Source of the DNA: Staphylococcus pettenkoferi
GTDB taxonomy: Bacteria; Bacillota; Bacilli; Staphylococcales; Staphylococcaceae
Direction: 5' to 3'
Assembly (NCBI RefSeq): GCF_002902685.1
Contig: NZ_PPRN01000064.1
Span: forward strand, 1 to 64,000
DNA length: 64,000 nt
Shown here: piece after piece, positions 1-8,581 of the stretch
Layout of the letters: each line of letters opens with the position of its first letter
Position numbering within the stretch: position 1 is the stretch's first letter
Program-made: the position numbers and the translations under genes
Notes under the pieces: generated by a model
What the model saw: the letters and a program-made list of their open reading frames with translations, nothing else
Databases searched by the model: none
Told to the model about the DNA's origin: nothing

Positions 1-123
1 GTTTAATTATTTTAGCCCTTTTTCATTTTTCTATTTTGCTAAAAGTAAGACGAGCGTACGGATGAACGCGATAGTTCTTAATTTCACTTTCTCACTATGA
101 ATTAAACGCTATTATTTTGTTAT

Positions 124-155
124 AACTCTAAATTTACCAAATTCAGAGTTTTTCG
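124..155 (+). terminator. possible weak terminator or hairpin
   Basis: Arms AACTCT and AGAGTT flank an imperfect AATTT/AAATT stem and are followed by a short T run on the + strand. It would serve a + strand gene to the left of the window, which cannot be seen. The rest of 1-187 is AT-rich and I see no gene in it. Confidence 0.3.
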
Positions 156-180
156 ACTAGAATTATTTTTACCATAAAAT

Positions 181-219
181 AGAAAAACTTCCCAAACGGA
201 GACGAATTCGTTTGGGAAG
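181..219 (-). terminator. terminator after greA
   Basis: On the minus strand an 11-bp perfect stem (arms at 209-219 and 188-198) closes a 10-nt loop and is followed by TTTTTCT. It lies just past the greA stop and probably ends the trmR-trhP1-trhP2-udk-greA transcript. Confidence 0.85.
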
Positions 220-236
220 TACGCTGAAATATAGAA

Positions 237-713
237 TTATTTAATGTCTACAATCTTAACGTTCATTTCTGCACCATTTGGTAGAGGCACACGAACTTCA
301 TCGTTAAGATGTTTACCAATCAAGCTTTGAGCCATAGGTGATTCGTTAGAAATCTTGCCGTTGAAAGCGTCTGATTCTGCAGAACCAACGATTTGATAAC
401 TTTCTTCTTCATCACCTGGTAGTTCAACGAATGTAACGGTCTTACCGATTTGAACGACATTGTTGTCACCCGTATCTTCAATGATTAAAGCATTACGAAT
501 CATATTCTCAATACGTTGGATATCTTGTTCGATGAAACCTTGTTCGTCTTTTGCTGCATCATACTCAGAGTTCTCTGAAAGGTCACCGAAAGAACGCGCC
601 ACTTTAATCTTTTCTACAACTTCTGGGCGTTTAACCGTCTTTAATTCTTCTAATTCTTTTTCAAGTTTGTCATAACCTTCTTGGGTCATAGGATATTGTT
701 TTTGGTTTTCCAT
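237..713 (-). CDS. greA: transcription elongation factor GreA
   Basis: GreA rescues backtracked RNA polymerase by stimulating cleavage of the nascent RNA 3' end in the secondary channel. The 158-residue protein has the usual layout: an N-terminal coiled coil (about 1-75) whose tip carries GDLSENSEY at 43-51, with the acidic pair that reaches the active site, then a globular FKBP-like C-terminal domain. The ATG has an AAGGAAG Shine-Dalgarno (SD). It lies 26 nt after udk, is the last gene of the transcript, and is followed by a strong terminator. Length and motif are normal for the family. Confidence 0.97.
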   Translation of the reverse strand: MENQKQYPMTQEGYDKLEKELEELKTVKRPEVVEKIKVARSFGDLSENSEYDAAKDEQGFIEQDIQRIENMIRNALIIEDTGDNNVVQIGKTVTFVELPGDEEESYQIVGSAESDAFNGKISNESPMAQSLIGKHLNDEVRVPLPNGAEMNVKIVDIK

Positions 714-739
714 ATTGTCATCTTCCTTTTCTAACTGTT

Positions 740-1363
740 CTATTGTTTACGTATAAGTGATTTAATCTTAGTTGTTAAAATATCGATAGCGACTTTATTA
801 CTGCCGCCTTCAGGAATAATTAAATCAGCATATTTCTTAGTTGGTTCAATAAATTGATTGTGCATTGGACGTACGACATTTAAATATTGTGTAATGACGG
901 ATTCCATCGTTCGCCCACGTTCAGCTGTGTCACGCATCAATCTTCGGAGAATGCGCAAATCAGCGTCAGTATCTACGTATACTTTAACATCCATCATCTC
1001 ACGTAATGTTTGATTTTCCAAAGCAAAGATACCTTCAACAATAATTACATCTTTGGGTTCAAAAGTGATTGTAACATCACTTCGAGTATGATTTGTGTAA
1101 TCATACGTAGGTATCTCTACTGTTTGACCGTCCTTTAGAGATTGTAGATTACTGATTAGTAAATCGTTATCAAACGCGAATGGATGATCGTAGTTCGTTT
1201 CTAAACGCTCTTCAAAGCTTAAATGAGATTGATCTTTATAATAATAATCTTGAGCGATGAGTGCAATACTATATCCTTCAAGTAAGGACATGATTTCACT
1301 CGTTACACTTGTCTTACCAGAACCTGATCCACCGGCTATACCTATAATCGTAGTACCACTCAT
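740..1363 (-). CDS. udk: uridine kinase
   Basis: Phosphorylates uridine and cytidine to UMP and CMP in pyrimidine salvage, in the cytoplasm. The 207-residue protein has a Walker A loop GGSGSGKTS at about 11-19 and the family's DHPFAFD and YDYTNHTR substrate-binding segments. Its ATG overlaps the stop of the upstream U32-family gene as ATGA, with a GAAAGGAA SD inside that gene, so the two are translationally coupled. This gene order (trhP-trhP-udk-greA) is the usual Firmicutes arrangement. Confidence 0.96.
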   Translation of the reverse strand: MSGTTIIGIAGGSGSGKTSVTSEIMSLLEGYSIALIAQDYYYKDQSHLSFEERLETNYDHPFAFDNDLLISNLQSLKDGQTVEIPTYDYTNHTRSDVTITFEPKDVIIVEGIFALENQTLREMMDVKVYVDTDADLRILRRLMRDTAERGRTMESVITQYLNVVRPMHNQFIEPTKKYADLIIPEGGSNKVAIDILTTKIKSLIRKQ

Positions 1364-2631
1364 CGTTTGAGTTCCTTTCTCATCATATTATTCTTATAAA
1401 GCGGTTGGTCCACTTTGATTTGAACGATTTGAAGTGGGTGACGAGCGGCATCAAGTTCATTGCCTTCTTCGTCATATATCGCGTCAACCACTTGTCTAAA
1501 GGTATCAATTTCAGGTCCGAAGAATTCGATTTCTTGACCAGGTTTAAAATGATTACGTTGTTGAATGGTCGCAATATGAGAGTCTTCGTCATAATCTAAG
1601 ACCAGACCACAGAAATCATATGCCGCTTTCTTATTCTGCTCTGCACCAAACATCTGCTCTTCGTAACCAGGTGTACCTTCGAAAAAGGCTGGTGCAGTAT
1701 CACGGTTCGCACATTTATCTAGCTCGACCAACCATTCAGGTTGAATTTGGAAGTGTTCTGGATCAGCTGCGTAGGCATCTATCACTTTACGATAGACTGA
1801 AACGACTGTCGCGATATAATGAATCGACTTCATGCGCCCTTCTATTTTTAAAGAGTCTATACCTATATCCATCATATTAGGGATTGATTCTATCAGTTTC
1901 AAGTCTTTCGGACTCATTGCAAACGGTGTGACGTTACCGTCTTTATAGAGTAAATCTAACTCACCGTCGTCTTCGATTTGTAAAAGATCGTAATCCCAAC
2001 GACAACTTTGGCAACAACCACCACGGTTTGAATCGCGGGCAGTCATATGGTTGCTCAACGTACAGCGTCCAGAATAAGCGATACACATTGCACCATGGAT
2101 AAAGGCCTCAATTTCGATATCGACTTTATCTTTCATTTCACGCATTTCTTCTGCGCCAGTTTCACGCGCTAATACGACACGATCTAAGCCTTCTTCTTTC
2201 CAGAATTCGACAGCCTTATAGTTAGATAATGATTGTTGCGTAGAAAGATGAATTTCTAAACGTGGCGCTACCTTTTTACATGTTTCAATAACAAGTGGAT
2301 CAGCTACGATGATACCTGTCGCACCTGTGGCTTCTAGTGCTGACAGATAGTCATCTAAACCTTCCATATTCTCATCATGTGCAATAATATTCGTTGTTAC
2401 ATAAATCTTTGCACCGTAACGTTTCGCGAACTCAACGCCCTCTTGAATTTCTGCCATTGTGAAATTATCGGCATTTGAGCGTAGTCCATATTCTTGGCCA
2501 CCTAGAAAGACTGCATCGGCACCATAATGCACTGCGATCTTTAATTTCTCAAGATTACCTGCTGGTGCAAGCAATTCAGGTTTCTTCATGCGAGGCTTAG
2601 CATCAGGTTGCACTTCTTCTAATACTTTCAC
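1360..2631 (-). CDS. trhP2: U32 family protein, tRNA 5-hydroxyuridine synthesis (TrhP2/YrrO type)
   Basis: Peptidase-U32-family protein of about 423 residues. In B. subtilis the YrrO/TrhP2 homologue acts with TrhP1 in prephenate-dependent hydroxylation of U34 in tRNA. Cysteines at about 183, 190, 206, 207 and 210 (CIAYSGRC and GGCCQSC) form the cluster that binds Fe-S in related U32 proteins; that ligand is inferred here. An ATG at 2640 abuts the GGAGG with no spacing, whereas the GTG at 2631 lies 9 nt after it, so I prefer GTG. Old annotations call this family collagenase or protease. It sits 15 nt after trhP1 and overlaps udk. Confidence 0.88.
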   Translation of the reverse strand: MKVLEEVQPDAKPRMKKPELLAPAGNLEKLKIAVHYGADAVFLGGQEYGLRSNADNFTMAEIQEGVEFAKRYGAKIYVTTNIIAHDENMEGLDDYLSALEATGATGIIVADPLVIETCKKVAPRLEIHLSTQQSLSNYKAVEFWKEEGLDRVVLARETGAEEMREMKDKVDIEIEAFIHGAMCIAYSGRCTLSNHMTARDSNRGGCCQSCRWDYDLLQIEDDGELDLLYKDGNVTPFAMSPKDLKLIESIPNMMDIGIDSLKIEGRMKSIHYIATVVSVYRKVIDAYAADPEHFQIQPEWLVELDKCANRDTAPAFFEGTPGYEEQMFGAEQNKKAAYDFCGLVLDYDEDSHIATIQQRNHFKPGQEIEFFGPEIDTFRQVVDAIYDEEGNELDAARHPLQIVQIKVDQPLYKNNMMRKELKR

Positions 2632-2646
2632 AGCATGCATCCTCCT

Positions 2647-3570
2647 TTAATAAACAGTTTGTTTGAATAAGAATCCTTCATCGAATGGGCGATGATCAGG
2701 TTGAATGTCTTCAATAGGGTCAACAAGCATAAATTTCTCATCTTCATAGGCTTCAGGATCTTCGTTAAATAAATCGATAGCTTCACGATATTGCTCAGTA
2801 CATACGTTGATATACTCTTCTGTATGTAACAAGCCGTCTATTTTTATCGCATCGATGTCTGCCTCAAGTAATGGATCTAATTCTTCGATTAGACACATAT
2901 CATTTGGCGACATAATATGGGTACCATTGTAATCTTCATAGACAGGATATAAATTATCACGTTCTTCATCATAAAGTAATAAATCTTTATCATCGTTCTG
3001 ACGTTGTATCTTCATCTGACGGTCTTGGAATGTATAATAATTACCGAGTAACATACGTTTAGATTGGAACATACAAGTCATACCATGAACTTGTACTTCA
3101 ATTTCAACATTCGCATGTTCTTTAATGTTAAGGATTTCCTCTAAGTTTAGCTCACGCGCTAAGACGGCACGTTTCGCCCCCTTTTCTCCCCAATAATTAC
3201 ATTGAAAATAATTGGTTACAAGGGTTTCGGCATCCCAATTCAATGGAATGGGATCTTCCTGTTGTTTCACATACATCACAACTGCTGGATCACCGAAAAT
3301 GATGCGATCCACTCTGACTTCATGAAGAAATGAGATGTAATCTTCTAACGCGCGTAAATGATAGTTATGGAATATACCATTCACTGCCACGTAGGCTTTT
3401 TTACCATGTTCATGAATTAATTGAACGGCCTCAACGAGCTGATCACGATTAAACTCGCCTGCTAAACGTAAGCCGAATTTCTGTTCTCCTATTACAAAGG
3501 CATCTGCGCCCTTCTCTATCAATGTTTCAATGTGTGAAATGGACTTGGGTGTGACCAGTAATTCAGTCAT
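2647..3570 (-). CDS. trhP1: U32 family protein, tRNA 5-hydroxyuridine synthesis (TrhP1/YrrN type)
   Basis: A second, shorter U32 protein (307 residues), matching the YrrN/TrhP1 half of the pair needed for tRNA U34 hydroxylation in B. subtilis. It has the N-terminal TIM-barrel part with the EVQVHGMTCMFQSKR segment but only one of the cysteines of its neighbour, so any metal cluster would sit in TrhP2. Its ATG has an AAGGAG SD and lies 1 nt after the trmR stop. The tight packing with trmR and trhP2 supports one pathway: U34 hydroxylation, then methylation. Confidence 0.85.
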   Translation of the reverse strand: MTELLVTPKSISHIETLIEKGADAFVIGEQKFGLRLAGEFNRDQLVEAVQLIHEHGKKAYVAVNGIFHNYHLRALEDYISFLHEVRVDRIIFGDPAVVMYVKQQEDPIPLNWDAETLVTNYFQCNYWGEKGAKRAVLARELNLEEILNIKEHANVEIEVQVHGMTCMFQSKRMLLGNYYTFQDRQMKIQRQNDDKDLLLYDEERDNLYPVYEDYNGTHIMSPNDMCLIEELDPLLEADIDAIKIDGLLHTEEYINVCTEQYREAIDLFNEDPEAYEDEKFMLVDPIEDIQPDHRPFDEGFLFKQTVY

Positions 3571-3571
3571 T

Positions 3572-4210
3572 TCAATTCTCCTTTTTTACGGAAATTGCTA
3601 CTCCGTCATCAATATTAAGAAAGTTTGTCTCGTATCGTGGATGTTGAACCAGCCAATCGTTGTATTTCTGCAGCTTCTTCACCATTTGTCTTACATTTCG
3701 AGAATGCACCATGTCGATGTCGGCAACGAAATCGTGATAGAGAATATTATCAGTGATCACAACCCCGCCAAGCTTTAACAATGGCTCATAGGTTTCGAAG
3801 AAGCGTTGCGTTTGAGCTTTCGCTGCGTCGATAAATATAACATCAAATGTATTATCTTTAAGCGCTTCAAATTGTTCGCGTGCATCCCCTTTAATCATCG
3901 TTATCTGTTGTTGATAACCGAAATGCTCAATATTTTTAGAAGCCCGCGATTGCATCTCTGTATCACGCTCAATCGTCGTAATATGTATATCGGATGACAC
4001 AGAGGCAAACTGCATTGCACTATAACCGATAGCAGTACCAAGCTCTAATATGTGTCGAGGTTGTTTGAGTCTCAACACCTGCTTAATCGCTTCTAAGCTC
4101 ATCTTGTCGACAATAGGGACGCGATTCTCTTCGGCATATGTACGCAAACTTTCAATATCATTATTATTATGCTGCATTAATTCTAAGAGATATTCTTGAT
4201 TCTTGTCCAT
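3572..4210 (-). CDS. trmR: tRNA 5-hydroxyuridine methyltransferase TrmR (O-methyltransferase family 3)
   Basis: SAM-dependent O-methyltransferase of 212 residues. The motif ILELGTAIGYSAMQFA is the SAM-binding motif I, and FIDAAKAQ is the acidic/metal-side motif of this family. The B. subtilis homologue YrrM/TrmR methylates 5-hydroxyuridine at tRNA position 34 to 5-methoxyuridine. It is the first gene of the run toward greA, with GGGAGAG upstream of the ATG. Placement next to trhP1/trhP2 separates it from catechol O-methyltransferase-like relatives. The intergenic region upstream holds inverted repeats noted separately. Confidence 0.87.
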   Translation of the reverse strand: MDKNQEYLLELMQHNNNDIESLRTYAEENRVPIVDKMSLEAIKQVLRLKQPRHILELGTAIGYSAMQFASVSSDIHITTIERDTEMQSRASKNIEHFGYQQQITMIKGDAREQFEALKDNTFDVIFIDAAKAQTQRFFETYEPLLKLGGVVITDNILYHDFVADIDMVHSRNVRQMVKKLQKYNDWLVQHPRYETNFLNIDDGVAISVKKEN

Positions 4211-4244
4211 ATCGTCTCTCCCTTAGTTACTCCTCCATAGTTTA

Positions 4245-4303
4245 GGACGTTGTACGCATTACGTCCGCCCTTTGACTTTTTAAAATGGAGTTGAATTTAA
4301 CTC
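4245..4303. promoter_or_regulatory. two inverted repeats upstream of trmR
   Basis: GGACGT and ACGTCC form a perfect 6-bp inverted repeat with a 10-nt spacer at 4245-4266. A near-palindrome, GAGTT-N6-AACTC, lies at 4288-4303. Both fall in the stretch that should carry the trmR promoter. They could be operators or short hairpins in the leader. No regulator can be named. Confidence 0.3.
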
Positions 4304-4436
4304 AACACATTCTACCACATTTTAATAAAAATATTAAGTCTCTGTTCTTCAGTCGTAGTCGAAGTTATCTCTAATATCAAGTAATTCATATGATCTGTGC
4401 AGATTAGCTCAATCAGTGAGCTTAGAATGATAACAG

Positions 4437-4496
4437 AAAATAGCCCTAGCACCTACTTATGTGTCAATGACATAAGCTAACAGCTAGGACTATTTC
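4437..4496 (-). terminator. terminator of the alaS-ireB-ruvX-DUF1292 side
   Basis: A long minus-strand hairpin: outer arms about AATAGTCCTAGC and GCTAGGGCTATT, with an inner ACTTATGTG/GACATAAG-type pairing, followed by TTTT. It lies downstream of the DUF1292 stop and separates it from trmR. Confidence 0.75.
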
Positions 4497-4531
4497 GCAC
4501 TTCATCGAATGATAGTACTAGAAGAATATAA

Positions 4532-4843
4532 TTATTCTTCGTCGTTCATTTCAGTATTTACGATTTCTTCAATCATGTCCCATTCTTCATCAGATTCGAC
4601 TGGTAAGAATTTGCCACCTTCACCATCTTCATCTGGTTCGTTAATCATTGGAACAAGTTCAACCATATCGTCATCATCTGACTCAGCACCTTCTTCAGCG
4701 AGGATGACATATTCTTTCTTGAATTCTGGGTGATAGAACTCAAGTACTTTGCGGTAAAGTACTTCGTTGCCCTCTTCATCGTAAAGTGTTAATAACTCTT
4801 CATTATTATTTACGTGTAATTCAGCTTCATTATGCTCTGCCAT
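4532..4843 (-). CDS. DUF1292 family acidic protein (YrzB type)
   Basis: A 103-residue, very acidic protein with no cysteine. It starts [11 protein letters not shown], has a conserved core [20 protein letters not shown], and ends in a Glu/Asp-rich tail. It matches the DUF1292 (YrzB) family, which regularly follows ruvX in Firmicutes; its role is unknown. The ATG has an AAGGAGC SD, 15 nt after ruvX. It is the last gene of ireB-ruvX-DUF1292 and is followed by a terminator. Confidence 0.88.
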   Translation of the reverse strand: MAEHNEAELHVNNNEELLTLYDEEGNEVLYRKVLEFYHPEFKKEYVILAEEGAESDDDDMVELVPMINEPDEDGEGGKFLPVESDEEWDMIEEIVNTEMNDEE

Positions 4844-4858
4844 GATTATGCTCCTTTG

Positions 4859-5287
4859 TTATTGTATAGAATCCAAATAGCCTTGCAGAATAAATACTGC
4901 GGCCATCTTATCAATCACTTTTTTTCGTTTCTGTCTAGAGAGATCAGCTTCTAATAAAGAGCGTTCCGCTGCCATAGTACTTAAGCGTTCATCCCAAGTC
5001 TTAATTTCAAGATCAGGGCGTCTTTCTTGCAACGTCTCTTTGTAGTTTAACGAAGCTTCACCTCTAAATCCAATTGAATTATTCATATTCTTAGGGAGAC
5101 CGATGATAACGGTCCCCACTTTTTCTTTATCAATAATGTCTACTAACTTTTCAATACCTAAATCGCCATTCTCTTCGTCTATGCGGAGTGTATCTAAACC
5201 TTGGGCAGTCCAACCCATCAAGTCGCTAATAGCTACACCTACTGTCTTACTTCCTACGTCTAAACCAATAATCTTATGCTTGAGCAT
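4859..5287 (-). CDS. ruvX: RuvX/YqgF-type RNase H-like nuclease
   Basis: 142-residue RNase H-fold protein with [15 protein letters not shown] near the N-terminus (catalytic Asp in the first strand), GLPKNMN, and WDERLST with the conserved Asp/Glu. Family members are linked to pre-16S rRNA 5' processing (YqgF) and were first proposed as Holliday junction resolvases. The ATG lies only 2 nt after ireB and its SD is weak, so it probably depends on coupling. Length is normal. Confidence 0.93.
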   Translation of the reverse strand: MLKHKIIGLDVGSKTVGVAISDLMGWTAQGLDTLRIDEENGDLGIEKLVDIIDKEKVGTVIIGLPKNMNNSIGFRGEASLNYKETLQERRPDLEIKTWDERLSTMAAERSLLEADLSRQKRKKVIDKMAAVFILQGYLDSIQ

Positions 5288-5289
5288 CG

Positions 5290-5553
5290 TTAAACTTCTG
5301 AGTGCGCTTTAAGATAGTTTGATACGAGTTCTTCCATAATATCGTCGCGGTCGATGCGGCGAATCTGATTTCTCGCTTCATTGTGACGTGGAATATAAGC
5401 AGGATCTCCAGATAAGAGATAACCTACGATTTGATTTACAGGATTGTAACCACGTTCTTCAAGCGTGGTATAGACATTCTGTAGCACGGACTTGACATCT
5501 TCTTTCGGGATATCATCATAACTAAATTTCATCGTTTTGTCGAAGTTTTCCAT
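5290..5553 (-). CDS. ireB: IreB family regulatory phosphoprotein (UPF0297/YrzL)
   Basis: 87-residue protein beginning [19 protein letters not shown], the signature of UPF0297. In Enterococcus faecalis IreB is the substrate of the PASTA kinase IreK and restrains cephalosporin resistance. A Thr in the N-terminal segment (Thr7 here) is in the region phosphorylated there; whether it is used here is inference. It is preceded by GGAGGCG and coupled to ruvX. The ireB-ruvX-DUF1292 order after alaS is widely conserved. Confidence 0.92.
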   Translation of the reverse strand: MENFDKTMKFSYDDIPKEDVKSVLQNVYTTLEERGYNPVNQIVGYLLSGDPAYIPRHNEARNQIRRIDRDDIMEELVSNYLKAHSEV

Positions 5554-5621
5554 TTTAAGACACGCCTCCCAGTTAGTATAGAATTGAACACACTCTCATT
5601 CTACACTACTCAGATGTTGAG

Positions 5622-8252
5622 TTATAGAGATTTAATATAATTTTTAATAAAACGTAAAGATTCTGTTATGTTCTCAGGTTCGCTGCCGCCACCTTGAGCC
5701 ATATCAGGACGGCCGCCACCTTTACCGCCTACAACAGGTGCCATTTCTTTGATGATATCGCCAGCTTTCACTTGATCTGTTAGTGATTTAGGCACTGTAG
5801 CAATTAATGAAACTTTACCGTTCACATTGCTGACTAAAATGATAATCGTATCTTGTAATTTAGATTTGAAGTCATCCATTGTTTCACGAATCGCTTTAGG
5901 ATTAGGTACTTCTACTTCAGTAGCTAACACTTTAAATCCATTAATGTCTTCTACTTGTTCAGTGATATCACCCATCTTCAATGAAGTGATTTCTTTGTTG
6001 AGTTGATCTACACGTTTATTTAATGATTTTTCTTCGTCGATTAATTGCGTCACTTTATTTACGACTTGGTCATCTGACTTCGCTTTTACTTGACCTTTGA
6101 TCGTATTGAATTGAGATTGAATATCTTCTAGATACAAGAATGCTGCTTGACCTGTGAGCGCTTCGATACGGCGTACACCTGCACCTGTACCTGATTCACT
6201 TACGATTTTAAACAGGCCGATTTCAGCTGTGTTCGAAACGTGAATACCGCCACAAAGTTCAATAGAGAATGGTGCCATGTTGACAACACGCACGATATCG
6301 CCGTATTTTTCACCGAAGAGCGCCATTGCACCCATTTCTTTGGCTTCTTCAATTGGCATTTTTTGAATACTTACTTCAATACTATTCCAAATTTCTTCGT
6401 TCACACGACGTTCAACTTGTTCTATCTCTTCTTCTTTCATCGGTCCGAAGTGAGAGAAGTCGAAACGCATACGATCTGGAGCAACGAGTGAACCTGCTTG
6501 GTTAACATGATCGCCTAGCACTTCTTTTAAGGCTGCATGAAGTAAGTGAGTCGCACTGTGGTTCTTCTGAATTGCACGACGTTCTTTATGATTAACTGAT
6601 GCTGAGACTTCTGCTCCGGATTTAACTGTACCGAATTGGACTTCACCAGTGTGTAAGTTCTGTCCATTTGGTGCTTTAATCACTTCAGTGACTTGAATTT
6701 CGAAATTCTCATTACTAATCGTACCGTGGTCAGCTACTTGACCCCCGCTCACAGCATAGAAAGGTGTTTCTGAGAGGATGAAATAGATTGTGTCACCCGC
6801 TTCTGCCTCTTCCACTTGTTCACCATTTGCAATGATATCCGTAATGGTTGTGACTTTATCCATCACATCGTAACCTACGAAAGTACTGTCAGTCGTAATA
6901 TTCTTCAAAACTTCACTTTGTACTTGCATAGATTCTGAAGATTGACGAGCTTGACGTGCACGTTCACGTTGCTTACTCATTTCAGTTTCGAAGCCAGCCA
7001 TATCCACAGAGAGATCTTCCTGCGCAGCCATCTCTTCTGTTAACTCAATAGGGAAACCATAAGTATCATACAGTTTGAATGCATCTTCCCCACTAATTTC
7101 ATTCGTCTGGCCTTTCGCTTTAGCAATGAGATTGTTAAGGATAGACATACCTTCTACCAATGTTTCGTGGAATCGTTGTTCTTCTGATTTCACTACGCGT
7201 TTGATAAAATTAGCTTTCTCTTTCACGTTTGGATAGTAAGGTTCCATAATGTCTGCCACGATATCCACTAAGCGATACATAAATGGTTCGTGAATATCCA
7301 GTGATTGGCTGAAACGTACAGCACGACGTAACAGACGACGCAATACGTAGCCGCGACCTTCGTTAGCAGGTAATGCACCATCAGCAATCGCAAATGAGAT
7401 AGTTCTTATATGATCAGCGATAACTTTAAATGCAACATCGTAGTCTTCCTGAGTTAAGTATTTTTTACCAGAAATAGACTCTACTTCATGAATAATTGGC
7501 ATAAACAAATCTGTTTCATAGTTTGTGCGGACATCTTGTGAAATAGATGCCATACGCTCGAGACCCATACCAGTATCAATGTTTTGGTTAGGAAGTGGTG
7601 TATACGTATGATCTTTATTGTGATTGAACTCACTAAATACGAGGTTCCATACTTCTAAGTAACGTTCATTCTCGCCACCTGGATACATTTCTTCAGCTGG
7701 ATCATCTTGACCATACTCTTCGCCGCGATCATAGAAGATCTCTGTATTCGGTCCAGATGGTCCTTCACCAATGTCCCAGAAGTTACCTTCGATACGGATA
7801 ATACGGCTTTCTTCTAAACCGATATCTTCATTCCATAAACGGTACGCTTCTGTATCTTCAGGATGGATCGTTACATAAAGTCGCTCTGGCTCCATACCCA
7901 TCCAGTCATCGCTTGTTAGAAATTCCCATGCAAATTCAATCGCTTCTTTTTTGAAATAATCACCGATAGAGAAGTTACCGAGCATTTCGAAGAACGTATG
8001 GTGACGTGCTGTAAAACCAACATTCTCGATATCATTTGTACGAATCGCTTTTTGAGAGTTCACGATACGTGGTTTACGTGGGATTTCACGACCATCAAAA
8101 TATTTTTTTAACGTTGCAACACCAGAGTTTATCCAAAGCAATGAATCATCATCGATAGGGATCAGTGGCGCAGACGGTTCGACCATATGGTCATGTTCTT
8201 TAAAGAAATCTATAAATTTCTGACGTATTTCACTCGCTTTTAAATGCTTCAT
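5622..8252 (-). CDS. alaS: alanine--tRNA ligase
   Basis: Class II synthetase that charges tRNA-Ala and edits Ser/Gly mischarging. The 876-residue protein has the catalytic domain at the N-terminus (about 1-240), the editing domain zinc ligands HSATH and CGGIHV, a coiled-coil linker, and a glycine-rich C-Ala domain ([14 protein letters not shown]). The in-frame TTG at 8258 directly abuts GGAGGA, whereas the ATG at 8252 lies 7 nt after GGAGG, so I use the ATG. It is controlled by the T-box leader upstream. Confidence 0.97.
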   Translation of the reverse strand: MKHLKASEIRQKFIDFFKEHDHMVEPSAPLIPIDDDSLLWINSGVATLKKYFDGREIPRKPRIVNSQKAIRTNDIENVGFTARHHTFFEMLGNFSIGDYFKKEAIEFAWEFLTSDDWMGMEPERLYVTIHPEDTEAYRLWNEDIGLEESRIIRIEGNFWDIGEGPSGPNTEIFYDRGEEYGQDDPAEEMYPGGENERYLEVWNLVFSEFNHNKDHTYTPLPNQNIDTGMGLERMASISQDVRTNYETDLFMPIIHEVESISGKKYLTQEDYDVAFKVIADHIRTISFAIADGALPANEGRGYVLRRLLRRAVRFSQSLDIHEPFMYRLVDIVADIMEPYYPNVKEKANFIKRVVKSEEQRFHETLVEGMSILNNLIAKAKGQTNEISGEDAFKLYDTYGFPIELTEEMAAQEDLSVDMAGFETEMSKQRERARQARQSSESMQVQSEVLKNITTDSTFVGYDVMDKVTTITDIIANGEQVEEAEAGDTIYFILSETPFYAVSGGQVADHGTISNENFEIQVTEVIKAPNGQNLHTGEVQFGTVKSGAEVSASVNHKERRAIQKNHSATHLLHAALKEVLGDHVNQAGSLVAPDRMRFDFSHFGPMKEEEIEQVERRVNEEIWNSIEVSIQKMPIEEAKEMGAMALFGEKYGDIVRVVNMAPFSIELCGGIHVSNTAEIGLFKIVSESGTGAGVRRIEALTGQAAFLYLEDIQSQFNTIKGQVKAKSDDQVVNKVTQLIDEEKSLNKRVDQLNKEITSLKMGDITEQVEDINGFKVLATEVEVPNPKAIRETMDDFKSKLQDTIIILVSNVNGKVSLIATVPKSLTDQVKAGDIIKEMAPVVGGKGGGRPDMAQGGGSEPENITESLRFIKNYIKSL

Positions 8253-8325
8253 ATTCAATCCTCCATTTTACTCTAATCATCTTTAAGATTATAGATAATA
8301 CCGCTTCAACCTATAATATTTCTCT

Positions 8326-8546
8326 TAGCACGAAAAAAACGCTCATCCACAAGGGACGAACGTTTCGCGGTACCACCCTAGTTATAAATTGACGTTTCGC
8401 TAGCTATCATAACTCAACAGTCAATTTATCACTCAATAATCGTTATTCACTCTGACATAAAGTAGCGTTCAAACATGTTAGCTGTATCTCTCACCCAACG
8501 ATACATCTCTGTATGCCTAACATGATTTACTCGTCTTTATGAATTT
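8326..8546 (-). ncRNA. T-box riboswitch leader of alaS
   Basis: Minus-strand leader with the T-box AGGGTGGTACCGCG at 8366-8379 and a terminator at 8332-8363 (arms ACGTTCGTCC and GGATGAGCGT, then T7). Stem I elements (AGAGA, and a GTTGGGTGAGAG distal loop) precede GAACGCTAC, whose GCT at 8465-8467 is the likely specifier for alanine. Uncharged tRNA-Ala should favour the antiterminator and read-through into alaS. Confidence 0.93.
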
Positions 8547-8552
8547 AATACT

Positions 8553-8581
8553 ATTGTATGGGCTTTCGACTTTAAAGTCAA
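8553..8581 (-). promoter_or_regulatory. promoter of the alaS T-box leader
   Basis: TTGACT (8576-8581) and TACAAT (8553-8558) are separated by 17 nt on the minus strand. The site sits just downstream of the recD2 stop, so recD2 and alaS are transcribed separately at least in part. Confidence 0.75.

Noticed and set aside
460-675. 71-codon + strand frame inside greA
   Set aside because: Shadow of greA on the opposite strand. The same applies to the many other short antisense frames within alaS, recD2, secDF, valS, clpX and tig.
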